Assembly (NCBI GenBank): GCA_035649275.1
Contig: DASRJW010000129.1
Location: 1-11,600 of the forward strand
Reading direction: 5' to 3'
Length of the DNA stretch: 11,600 bases
DNA from: Candidatus Krumholzibacteriia bacterium
GTDB taxonomy: Bacteria > Krumholzibacteriota > Krumholzibacteriia > G020349025
Positions 1-6,439 of the stretch are shown here, in pieces (within the stretch, counting starts at the first letter, position 1; each line of letters opens with the position of its first letter). The position numbers and the translations under genes are program-made. The notes below the pieces were generated by a model, which saw only the letters and a program-made list of their open reading frames with translations, made no database searches and was not told the origin of the DNA.

Positions 1-2
1 AC

Positions 3-797
3 GCCAAGCGTGCAGGCGACTGGGCGCACGCGCGCATTGGACTGCACTACGTGGCGCTGTGGCCGCGCTCCTATCCCTGGATCGTGCTCCTCGCCGTACC
101 GCTCCTGTTGCCCGCGCTGCGTGGAGCGACGCTGGGCTTCCTGGTCGGTCTATCGCTCTACGCCGTGCACGTCATCCGACTCGGCGGCGATCACTTCGAG
201 TTCCACCGCTCCTTCCTCTACGTCCTGCCGCTCGCGGCCGCGCTGCTGGGCGCCACCGCGGCGCGGCTGGTGACGGAGCGCCAGCCATGGAAGCTGGCGC
301 TCCTCGTCGTGCTCTCGGCGGCCTTGCTGGTTTTCTCCGCCCGACCGCACGTGCGCGCCGCCGCCTTCCAGTGGGTGCAGCTCGCCTCGCGACTCGGGCT
401 CGTTCTGCAGGAGCGGTATCCGCCGGGGACGCGTCTCGGGCTCTTCGCTCTCGGCGCCACGGGGTACAGTTCGCGTTTGCCGGTGGTCGACGCCCTCGGC
501 ATCGCCGACCGTCACGTGGCGCGGTGCGATCTGTCGAAGGAACATGTCTGCGCTTTGGACATCGGCCACGAGCGCGGCGACCCGGCCTACGTGCTCGAGC
601 ACGCCGATGTCGTCGTTTTCTTCGCTGCCTACGCACCGGTGCGCTTCGAGAGCCTGGAAGAGATCCGCGAGGGCTTCTACAGCCAGAAGAAATTCCTCGC
701 CGCCGCGGCCACGGCGGTGCAACAAGGCAGGTTCCGCCTCGGCAACGTGGAGTTCATGCCCGGAGCCTATTGGGCGGTTCTGGAGCGCAATCGATGA
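3..797 (+). CDS. GT-C-type glycosyltransferase-like polytopic membrane protein, C-terminal part (5' end outside window)
   Basis: The frame is open from the window edge to a TGA and gives 264 C-terminal residues. Seen: hydrophobic membrane segments (around WIVLLAVPLLLPAL, TLGFLVGLSLYAVHVI, FLYVLPLAAALLGATAA and LALLVVLSAALLVF), then a soluble C-terminal tail of about 145 residues. A GGDHFEFHRSFLYVLP stretch between membrane segments and a VVDALGIADRHVAR stretch in the tail resemble conserved patches of arabinofuranosyl- and mannosyl-transferase-like GT-C proteins, which use lipid-linked sugar donors on the outer face of the membrane. The catalytic Asp motifs of the family lie near the N terminus and cannot be checked here. 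The next gene starts inside this stop codon, so the two are probably translationally coupled. The donor and acceptor are unknown. A general membrane protein sharing only this tail is the alternative. Confidence 0.72.
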   Translation, partial: AKRAGDWAHARIGLHYVALWPRSYPWIVLLAVPLLLPALRGATLGFLVGLSLYAVHVIRLGGDHFEFHRSFLYVLPLAAALLGATAARLVTERQPWKLALLVVLSAALLVFSARPHVRAAAFQWVQLASRLGLVLQERYPPGTRLGLFALGATGYSSRLPVVDALGIADRHVARCDLSKEHVCALDIGHERGDPAYVLEHADVVVFFAAYAPVRFESLEEIREGFYSQKKFLAAAATAVQQGRFRLGNVEFMPGAYWAVLERNR

Positions 798-1177
798 CGG
801 TGCGCTGGGTGTGGCTGCTGGTGCTGGGGCTGGCGCTTCTCGCCGGTTGGCGGCTGGAGTCCGTGTCGTGGCAGCACCAAGCGGGAGCGAGTCCGGTTGC
901 GATCGAGGATCGGCGCGAACATCGCTTCCGGAACCTGACGTACTCGCAGACCGAGCACTTGCTCGACGCCTTGTTGCGCCGCGCCTACGCGGCGACGACG
1001 CCGAAGGAGCGGGCCCTGGCCCTGGCGCGCGTCGCCACACTGCAGCGCGAACGGGGACTGCAGGAAGCGGCGGAAGCGGCGGCACGGGAGGCGCTGCAGC
1101 TCAGCCGAAGCGATCCAGAGGTGCGCGCCCTCCTCTCCAGCCCGCTGCGTCTCGAGGACATCGAGCCCCGGCCCTAG
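794..1177 (+). CDS. Small single-pass membrane protein with TPR-like helical domain
   Basis: This encodes 127 residues. The ATG overlaps the upstream stop as ATGA, which fixes the start and implies translational coupling. Residues about 4-21 (VWLLVLGLALLAGW) form one membrane segment or uncleaved signal anchor. The rest is a soluble, Ala/Arg/Glu/Leu-rich helical region. Residues about 55-110 read like one and a half to two TPR-type helical hairpins (LLDALLRRAYAATTPKERALAL ... GLQEAAEAAAREALQLSRSDPEVRALL). No catalytic motif is seen. The tight link to the GT-C gene suggests an accessory subunit of that transferase or of its export machinery, but this is inference. The gene ends 10 bp from the stop of the convergent propeller gene. 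I do not recognise a named family. Confidence 0.7.
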   Translation: MTVRWVWLLVLGLALLAGWRLESVSWQHQAGASPVAIEDRREHRFRNLTYSQTEHLLDALLRRAYAATTPKERALALARVATLQRERGLQEAAEAAAREALQLSRSDPEVRALLSSPLRLEDIEPRP

Positions 1178-1189
1178 GCGCGAGGGCTC
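1163..1189. terminator. Candidate bidirectional hairpin between convergent genes
   Basis: GAGCCC (1163-1168) and GGGCTC (1184-1189) can form a 6-bp stem. Inside it GCC (1171-1173) can pair with GGC (1177-1179) around CTA. The structure overlaps both stop codons: TAG at 1175-1177 on plus and TGA at 1188-1190 on minus. It sits where a shared terminator for converging genes would be expected, but no T-run follows on either strand, so an intrinsic terminator is not proven. Confidence 0.3.
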
Positions 1190-3386
1190 AAGGGCGGAGC
1201 GACTTGCGCGCGCGCTCCTGGCGGTGCAGAGGCCGCAGGAAGTAGACGCCTCGTCCGGTGGTGCGTCCGTGCGCGTCCCGCCCATCCCAGTGCGGGATAG
1301 GCTCGGTGTTCGGCTCGAGCCGGCAAACGAAGCGTCCGCGCACGTCGTACACGGCGATGGCTGCCGGCGTGACCTCGGAGCGGACCGCATTCCCGCCTCT
1401 CGTGTCGAATCCCCCTGGCATCCCCTGCGGCGCGAGAGGTGGCTGCAAGCCACCAGGGTGCGGGCCTTGGCCTGCGTGTGGTGGGCTCGGAGTGTCGCCG
1501 GGAGGCAGACGGCCGAGACCGCGCGTCGTCGCCACCCACAGATGACCGGCGGCATCCTGGTCGAGGGCGCGCACCTGCGCTCCGGGAAGCCCCTCCAGGA
1601 CACCGCGCAAGCTCCAGGTACCGTCGGCGCCGAGAATCCACAAGCCACGATGGGTGCCGCAGGCGACTTCTGTGCCCCACCACTGCACGTCCAAGAGAAA
1701 GGCGTCGGGTGATCCCGGCACCGGTTGCAGGAGAGCACCATCCCACAAGGCCAGCCCGCGATCGGTGGCGACGGCGATGTGGCCACGGCCATCGCGGCTC
1801 AAGCTGCCGAAGTACGCGCCCAGGAGAGCGCTGGAACAGGGGGGCTGGAGCCAGGTCTCTCCTGCATGGAAGGCGAGACCGGCGTACGACGCGCTCGCCC
1901 ACAGCGTGTCGCCGGCGCCGATGAGGTCGACGACCGTGTGGGCTCCAGGCCAGAGCGGTAACTCCTCCCAAGCGCCGCCGCGGCGGGCGTGCAGACCGGC
2001 GTCGCCGCCCACCCACTGCAGGCCGCGGGCGAACGCCTGGGTCGCGATGTGCGTCGGTGCGCCAGCAACGGGCACGAAGTGCGGTGAACCGGCCGCTGCT
2101 TTACGCACCGACGCGTAGGGGATGCGGGGCAGATGGGGCATCGACGGCGCGTCGCGGCGCACGAAGAGACCCGCCGTCGCAGTGCCCACGAAGAGCGTGT
2201 CCCCGAGGAAGAGAAAGCTCGTGATGTCCGCCGGTGGCAACCCTTGCTCGGCGCCGAAGTGGGCCCAGTCGGGATCGAGGAAGCAGCTCGCCATTCCGAA
2301 GGGATGCCCGAACCAAGCGCGGGCACCGCTCGCCTCCGAGCGCGCCAGCAGGGCGAGAGTGAAGTTCGCCGCAGGACCGGCGGGCAAGAGCAACTCCTGG
2401 CCGGTGAGCGAGGACACCTGACTGCCTGCACTCCACCAGATCTCGCCACGCGTTCGCGCCAGCGCCACCACGGGTCCGGCGATGCCGGCGACGAGAGTGG
2501 CGTCTTCCTCCAGGCGGTCGAGGTGGAGGCGAGCCAAGCCGGCATCGAGACCGACGTAGAGGAAGCCGTCCTCGCCTTCGACGAGAGCGTGGCAGCGTTG
2601 GGCGAGAAGCGGACTGGCAGGGAAGGCGTGGACGCCGAGGTCCGATCCGATCCAGGCAAGGCCTCGATCGGTGGCGACCCACAGGCGCCCACGCGAGTCG
2701 GCGAGCAGCTGGCGGACGCGGTGCGACGGGAGTCCGTCTTCCTGCACGAAGCGGAGCCAGCGTTCGCTCTCGCTCGTCCGGCGCAGGAGCCAGACACCGT
2801 CGTTGTCGACGCCGGCGGCGAGGCCGAGGGGGAAAGGCGGTGCACCGGCCTTGTCGAGGCGTTGCGGGTCGGTGTGGCGCACGGCGCCGAGCCAAGAGGT
2901 GAAGAGCGCCAGAGCCACGACGCGGCCCGCCCGAGTGGGGACGAGCAAGGAATCCAGGCGCTCGCCCTCCCAGAGAAGGAGCTGCGCCCGATCCCCGCCG
3001 GCGAAGAGTCGTCCTACGGGAAGCGCCAGGCACGCCGAGAGAGAGGGTCCGCGTTCGTCGGTACGGGCGAGGACGGAGTGCCACGGTCCCTCCATCGAGC
3101 CGCGGGCCATGCCGTTCGCCGTGGCCACACCGAGAACCTCTGCATCCGGCGCGAAGCTCGCGGCGAGAGCGAGATGACTCGGCAAACCCTCCGCGGTGGT
3201 GAGATGCCGCGTGCGGCCGCTCGGCAGATCCCAGAGGACGACGCCGCCTGCAGTGGCGGCAGCCAGCACATCGACGCCACCCGTCAGGCCGTAGATCGGC
3301 GCGGGCCGGCTCCACACGCTCTGCGCCGGCGCCACGCTTGCCCAGGTGGCGCCGACAAGGAAAGCAACGGAAGCGGAGAGTCGCAT
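1188..3386 (-). CDS. Secreted beta-propeller protein (two-component-regulator-propeller type) with FlgD-like C-terminal domain
   Basis: This encodes 732 residues from the ATG at 3386. That start is chosen because it begins a clean signal peptide (MRLSASVAFLVGATWASVAPAQ); the reading frame extends 24 residues further upstream, but that stretch is not signal-like. The body has repeated blade motifs of the form GLP...V..L..D..G.LWVAT..GL: TAEGLPSH, EDGLPSHRVRQLLADSRGRLWVATDRGL, EQGLPPADITSFLF and LEGLPGAQVRALDQDAAGHLWVATTRGL. These match Reg_prop blades, normally found in periplasmic sensor domains of hybrid histidine kinases. No membrane helix, HAMP or kinase domain follows. Instead a Pro/Gly-rich linker leads to a short FlgD/T9SS-like Ig domain (VYDVRGR, HWDGRDAHG, GVYFLRPL). 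Likely an exported, possibly surface-sorted, ligand-binding protein; ligand unknown. It is transcribed away from the TPR genes. Confidence 0.82.
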   Translation of the reverse strand: MRLSASVAFLVGATWASVAPAQSVWSRPAPIYGLTGGVDVLAAATAGGVVLWDLPSGRTRHLTTAEGLPSHLALAASFAPDAEVLGVATANGMARGSMEGPWHSVLARTDERGPSLSACLALPVGRLFAGGDRAQLLLWEGERLDSLLVPTRAGRVVALALFTSWLGAVRHTDPQRLDKAGAPPFPLGLAAGVDNDGVWLLRRTSESERWLRFVQEDGLPSHRVRQLLADSRGRLWVATDRGLAWIGSDLGVHAFPASPLLAQRCHALVEGEDGFLYVGLDAGLARLHLDRLEEDATLVAGIAGPVVALARTRGEIWWSAGSQVSSLTGQELLLPAGPAANFTLALLARSEASGARAWFGHPFGMASCFLDPDWAHFGAEQGLPPADITSFLFLGDTLFVGTATAGLFVRRDAPSMPHLPRIPYASVRKAAAGSPHFVPVAGAPTHIATQAFARGLQWVGGDAGLHARRGGAWEELPLWPGAHTVVDLIGAGDTLWASASYAGLAFHAGETWLQPPCSSALLGAYFGSLSRDGRGHIAVATDRGLALWDGALLQPVPGSPDAFLLDVQWWGTEVACGTHRGLWILGADGTWSLRGVLEGLPGAQVRALDQDAAGHLWVATTRGLGRLPPGDTPSPPHAGQGPHPGGLQPPLAPQGMPGGFDTRGGNAVRSEVTPAAIAVYDVRGRFVCRLEPNTEPIPHWDGRDAHGRTTGRGVYFLRPLHRQERARKSLRP

Positions 3387-3478
3387 GCTTCGCCAAGAGA
3401 GGTGAGACCGGGGAACGTCAGGAGCCCAGGCAACGGCCGTGCCGCCCCGCCTCCGCATCCTGCAAGGCTGCGACGGAA

Positions 3479-3515
3479 CACGATGTCCACCCGGGCGACG
3501 CTCGCCGTCATCGTG
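3479..3515. promoter_or_regulatory. Nested inverted repeat in divergent intergenic region
   Basis: CACGATG (3479-3485) is the exact reverse complement of CATCGTG (3509-3515). Between them GGCGA (3494-3498) and TCGCC (3502-3506) form an inner 5-bp stem on a CGC loop. It lies in the 251-bp gap between the divergent propeller and TPR genes, where both promoters should be. It could be an operator or a structured leader. No convincing -35/-10 pair was seen nearby. Confidence 0.3.
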
Positions 3516-3560
3516 CGATGCAGGGCACGAGCAGTTCCTGTGGTTTCCAGCGCTTCCCCA

Positions 3561-3582
3561 TGCTGCCTCGCCCTGGGCAGCA
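3561..3582. promoter_or_regulatory. Perfect 7-bp inverted repeat upstream of the TPR pair
   Basis: TGCTGCC (3561-3567) and GGCAGCA (3576-3582) are perfect reverse complements around an 8-nt spacer. A relatively AT-rich stretch follows (CACGATCTTTGCTTGTTCTA, 3581-3600), about 40-55 bp before the proposed ATG at 3638. It may be a regulator-binding site next to a promoter, or a leader hairpin. The assignment is positional only. Confidence 0.28.
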
Positions 3583-3637
3583 CGATCTTTGCTTGTTCTA
3601 TCGGGGGGCCTTCCCTCGCGTCACGGGGGCGAATGGA

Positions 3638-4528
3638 ATGCTGCAAGGCTTGCTCAGCGGGGCCATCCTGGCCGGCAACATGGCGACGGTCGCGCTGCCG
3701 ATCGATTCGGTCGAGGTGTACTACCTCACCCACGATTACGCCGCGGTGGTGCGCCTGGTGGAGGCCAAAGAGAGCCCTCCGATGCACGATCAGCTCCTCC
3801 TCGGCTGGTCGTACTACCGCTTGGGACAGATGGAGCGAGCCAAGGCGGCGTTCGAAAACGGCCTGCAGATCGCGCCTGCCAGCCTGGAGCTGCTGAACGG
3901 CCTCGCTTTTGCGCAGTACCGGCTGGGGCAGGCGACGGCGGCGGAGACCAGCTTCCGAGCGGTCCTGGTGCGGAGCCCCGAGCGGGTGGAGAGCCAGAGG
4001 GGGCTGGCCTTCGTGCTCTTCACCACGCAGCGCTTCGAGGAGTGTCTGCCGATGTTCGATGCCTTCTGGCGCCAGGATGGGAGCGACAAAGAGGCCGAAT
4101 ATCACTTGGTCAAATCGGTGGACGGGCTGCTTTCCAGCTGGCAGCAACAGAAGAAGACGCTGGCGCAGATGGTGGAGCAAGCCTGGCAGTACGAAGCCGC
4201 AGGCAACCGGAGATCGGCCTTCGAGATGTTCCAGTGGATCGTGCAGGTCGAACCCTTCCATCCCGGCGCGCGGCTGGGCCTGGGGACGCTGGGGCCGAGC
4301 TTCGGGCACGAGGCCGAAGCGCGGGCCGCTCTGGAGAGCCTGCTGCGGGAGAACTCGAAGGACGGCGACGCGCGTCTGGCGCTGTCGCGCCTGCATCTGC
4401 AGGCCGGCCGTTCCAAGGAGGCGGAGAAGGAGCTCAAGCGCTTCCTCGATGCCCACCCGAAAGATCCGCGGGGCGAGGCTTTGCGCGACGAGATCGCGGC
4501 GCGCCGCACCGGGGAGGCCGTGCCATGA
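3638..4528 (+). CDS. TPR protein, probably exported or membrane-anchored
   Basis: This encodes 296 residues from the ATG at 3638. The frame is open further upstream, but residues encoded before 3638 are Arg/Pro-rich and unlike protein, whereas MLQGLLSGAILAGNMATVALP looks like a short hydrophobic N-terminal segment. A G-rich stretch (GGGGGCGA) precedes the ATG and could serve as a weak ribosome site. TPR helices are visible at about residues 28-125 (DYAAVVRLVEAKES, LLLGWSYYRLGQMERAKAAFENGLQIAP, LELLNGLAFAQYRLGQATAAETSFRAVL) and again at about 185-290 (YEAAGNRRSAFEMFQWIVQVEP ... AGRSKEAEKELKRFLDAHPKDP). Between them is a helical stretch with WQQQKKTLAQMV. TPRs bind protein partners. The ATGA overlap with the next TPR gene implies co-translation and joint function. 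The N-terminal start is the least certain part. Confidence 0.75.
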   Translation: MLQGLLSGAILAGNMATVALPIDSVEVYYLTHDYAAVVRLVEAKESPPMHDQLLLGWSYYRLGQMERAKAAFENGLQIAPASLELLNGLAFAQYRLGQATAAETSFRAVLVRSPERVESQRGLAFVLFTTQRFEECLPMFDAFWRQDGSDKEAEYHLVKSVDGLLSSWQQQKKTLAQMVEQAWQYEAAGNRRSAFEMFQWIVQVEPFHPGARLGLGTLGPSFGHEAEARAALESLLRENSKDGDARLALSRLHLQAGRSKEAEKELKRFLDAHPKDPRGEALRDEIAARRTGEAVP

Positions 4529-5625
4529 CGAGGCTGGCGCGCCAGGCAGGCCGTCGCACGAGAGTGCTCGCGCTCGTTCTCTGTTGCGGGTGCGCGGTGG
4601 CGACCGCTGCCGGCCGGGCCGCGGCCCAGGCAGAGGCGGCGCGTGCCGCCGAGGCCGGGACGGACCGCGATCGCTGGCTGGCCGAAGGCGATCGGCTCGT
4701 CGAGGCCGGCAAGTACGAGGAAGCTCGCGAGGCCTACCTGCACGCCGATCAAGTGCGTCCCAACGATCCGGTGGTGCTGGCGAAGCGGGCGGCGCTGGAG
4801 CTACGCCGGGGAAACCCCGCCGAGGCCGTCGATCTGTACGGCCGGACCTTGGCGCTGCAACCGGGTTACTACGACTTCCGCGTCGGCCTGGCGCGCGCCC
4901 TCGCCGCCGATGGGCGCTTCGACGGCTCGATCAAGGAATGGGAGGGGCTGCTGCAGTCGCACCCGGTGGACTACGTGGTGCTCCTCGGCGCGGCGCAGAC
5001 CTCGGGCTGGGCGGGACAGTTCGATCGCGCCATCGTTTTCTACGAGCGCTTGCTCACCCATCACACCCACAGCATCGAAGGTCTGTTGGGTCTGGCGAGC
5101 GTGCTGGCCTGGAACGACGAGTTCGAGCGCTCCATGGACATCTACAAGCGCGTGCTCGCCATGGATGGGAAGAACCGGGAAGCCAAGATCGGCATCGCCC
5201 GAGTCTACGGCTGGCAGGGGAAACTGCAGGAGGCGCGCACGCAGTACGAGATGCTCCTCGGCGAGACGCCGAACGACCGCATCCTGCTGGTGGACTACGC
5301 CAAGGTGCTGGCCTGGAGCGAGGAATACGACGCGGCCATCCGCATCTACGAGCAGGTGCTGAAGGCGGACCCGGACAACACCGAGGCGCGACTCGGCCTG
5401 GCCCGCGTCGTGGCCTGGAATGGTGACCTCGACCGGGCCGAGCAGATCTACGATGCCGTCCTCGAAGAGCAGCCGCGCAACCGCGACGCGGTGATGGGCA
5501 AGATCCAGATCATCCACTGGGGCGGGCGCCCGCTCGGTGCCAACCGCAAGGGCACGCCCGAGGACGCGGCGCCGCCGAAGCCCACGGCGAAGAACGACAC
5601 CCCAGTCAAGCGCTCTGGTTCGTAG
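4525..5625 (+). CDS. Periplasmic TPR protein with strictly spaced Trp in each repeat
   Basis: This encodes 366 residues; the ATG overlaps the upstream stop as ATGA. The N terminus has Arg-rich residues 1-13, a hydrophobic core 14-29 (VLALVLCCGCAVATAA) and an AAAQA site near 35, fitting a Sec signal peptide. Two Cys before the Gly-Cys make a weak, non-canonical lipobox, so a lipoprotein is possible but less likely. TPR units run from about 48 to 333. Trp occurs at 162, 196, 230, 264, 298 and 332, exactly 34 residues apart, in VLAWN/VYGWQG-type turns. This style is typical of TPR regions in exopolysaccharide export proteins (YaiO-, PelB- or NfrA-like). Those usually continue into an outer-membrane barrel, but this protein stops after a short Pro/Lys/Thr-rich tail (337-366). 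Likely a periplasmic scaffold for polysaccharide export; partner unknown. Confidence 0.82.
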   Translation: MTRLARQAGRRTRVLALVLCCGCAVATAAGRAAAQAEAARAAEAGTDRDRWLAEGDRLVEAGKYEEAREAYLHADQVRPNDPVVLAKRAALELRRGNPAEAVDLYGRTLALQPGYYDFRVGLARALAADGRFDGSIKEWEGLLQSHPVDYVVLLGAAQTSGWAGQFDRAIVFYERLLTHHTHSIEGLLGLASVLAWNDEFERSMDIYKRVLAMDGKNREAKIGIARVYGWQGKLQEARTQYEMLLGETPNDRILLVDYAKVLAWSEEYDAAIRIYEQVLKADPDNTEARLGLARVVAWNGDLDRAEQIYDAVLEEQPRNRDAVMGKIQIIHWGGRPLGANRKGTPEDAAPPKPTAKNDTPVKRSGS

Positions 5626-5771
5626 CTGCTGCACGAACGCCGCGAGAAATGCGATTCCCCCGCGGGCTTCAAACAACGCAGGCGGAAGGTACGAATGGCT
5701 CGCTCGCAAGGGTTGGCGGCCGCCTGCGTAACTCGCCCGCGGAGGAATCGCATCTCTCGCGAGTGCAGAGC
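5625..5771. repeat. 147-nt long imperfect palindrome / putative structured RNA element
   Basis: The main arms are 26 nt (5642-5667 and 5735-5760) with 24 complementary positions. An inner, perfect 10-bp stem pairs 5676-5685 (ACGCAGGCGG) with 5720-5729 (CCGCCTGCGT). An outer stem pairs CTGCAC (5629-5634) with GTGCAG (5763-5768), and three further pairs flank a one-base bulge. Internal loops are 8/5 nt and 7/2 nt, and the apical region is 34 nt (5686-5719). It begins right at the TAG of the TPR gene. Both mismatches in the main arms (5648:5754 and 5659:5743) are A-C as read on plus, so they become G-U wobbles on a minus-strand transcript. No T-run follows it on plus. It could be a REP/MITE-like palindrome, an operon-internal 3' stabiliser or terminator, or a non-coding RNA. 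No known RNA family was recognised. Confidence 0.6.
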
Positions 5772-5997
5772 GCCATGCGGCGGGCCAGACGGGCGGCGTG
5801 GTGTCTCGCTGCGGTTCGATGGGCCGCGATCGGGCGGGGGCTCCGGCGGCCGCAACGGGCCGGCCGAGGCATGAACGGGCAACTTGCGGCCCCATGCGGC
5901 GCGCTCCGGGCCGTGATGGTGCGTGGTACGCCCATTGCAGCGTGTCTCTGGAATCCGCGCCCGATTCCGCGACCATCGTCCCGGAGTCGGAGCGGTC
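5772..5997. other. Gene-free leader before the receiver gene
   Basis: No credible coding region lies here; the open frames are Arg/Pro/Ala-rich and match no family. CCATGCGGCG occurs twice (5773-5782 and 5892-5901), which may be chance in GC-rich DNA. GGAATC (5950-5955) and GATTCC (5963-5968) form a perfect 6-bp inverted repeat with a 7-nt spacer, 45 bp before the receiver ATG, a plausible place for an operator or leader hairpin. No clear sigma-70 promoter was found, though the operon from 6014 onward probably has its own promoter here. Confidence 0.35.
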
Positions 5998-6003
5998 GGG
6001 AGG
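5998..6003 (+). promoter_or_regulatory. Ribosome binding site for the receiver gene
   Basis: GGGAGG lies 10 nt before the ATG at 6014. It selects this start over upstream in-frame ATGs, whose translated extension does not resemble a receiver domain. It is the clearest Shine-Dalgarno sequence in the window. Confidence 0.6.
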
Positions 6004-6013
6004 CTTAGCGGGC

Positions 6014-6409
6014 ATGGCGCGCACGAAGTCGATTCTCCTCGTGGAGCAGGACAACGCCATCGTCAAGTTTGTCACCCTCATTCTGGAGAACGAGGGTTAC
6101 CGCGTCTTCACGGCGCGGGATGGCGAGGAGGCGCTGCAGAAGGTGCGGCAAGCGCCACGGCCCGATCTGGTGCTGCTCGAGATCGTCCTGCCGCGCAAGA
6201 ACGGCTACCAGGTGTGCCGGGCCCTCCGGGAGGACAAGGCGCTGCGCACCCTGCCGGTGGTCTTCCTCTCGGCGAAGAGCCAGCCCAGCGATCGCTTCTG
6301 GGCCAAGCGCGTCGGGGCCGACGGCTTCGTGGCCAAACCCTTCGATCCGGCGGATCTGGTGCGCGAGATCCGCTCGCGCCTGAAGAAGCCCCAGCTGGCG
6401 ACTGCGTGA
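6014..6409 (+). CDS. Stand-alone atypical receiver (CheY-like) protein, phospho-acceptor Asp replaced by Glu
   Basis: This encodes 131 residues, one receiver domain with no output domain. The fold is clear: SILLVEQDN at 6-14, LENEGYRVFTARDGEEAL at 24-41, PDLVLLEIVLPRKNGYQVCRALRED at 50-74, LPVVFLSAKS at 80-89 and GADGFVAKPFDPADLVREI at 101-119. The conserved Ser (S86) and Lys (K108) are present. The phospho-acceptor position in the usual DLVLLD motif is Glu (E56). In the N-terminal acidic pair the second residue is Gln (E11-Q12-D13 where E/D-D-D is usual). Glu often mimics phospho-Asp, so the protein may be locked in an active-like state or act by plain protein binding. It lies 30 bp before the HEAT gene in the same frame, suggesting co-transcription with the HEAT and GT2 genes and a role in controlling them. 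No DNA-binding domain is present. Confidence 0.88.
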   Translation: MARTKSILLVEQDNAIVKFVTLILENEGYRVFTARDGEEALQKVRQAPRPDLVLLEIVLPRKNGYQVCRALREDKALRTLPVVFLSAKSQPSDRFWAKRVGADGFVAKPFDPADLVREIRSRLKKPQLATA

Positions 6410-6439
6410 ATCGCCGCGCCGGGAAGCGAGGCGAGACGC

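Noticed and set aside
3338-3637. Upstream extension of the first TPR gene
   Set aside because: The frame is open, but the 100 extra residues are Arg/Pro/Cys-rich, overlap the start of the divergent propeller gene, and precede a hydrophobic N-terminal segment at 3638.
2133-3896. 587-codon plus-strand open frame crossing the propeller gene and the divergent gap
   Set aside because: It covers the antisense strand of a clear propeller gene, runs across the divergent gap and into the TPR gene in the wrong frame, and shows no recognisable domain.
5625-5771. The palindrome as an integron attC site, 6S RNA or SRP RNA
   Set aside because: No RYYYAAC/GTTRRRY core sites for attC; the internal loop is far too small for the 6S central bubble; the conserved GGAAG...AGCAGC SRP apical motif is missing.
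5649-6008. 119-codon plus-strand open frame in the 388-bp gap
   Set aside because: Arg/Pro/Ala-rich, no family resemblance, and it overlaps the long palindrome. It also does not supply a lost beta-barrel for the upstream TPR gene, which I checked as a possible frameshift.
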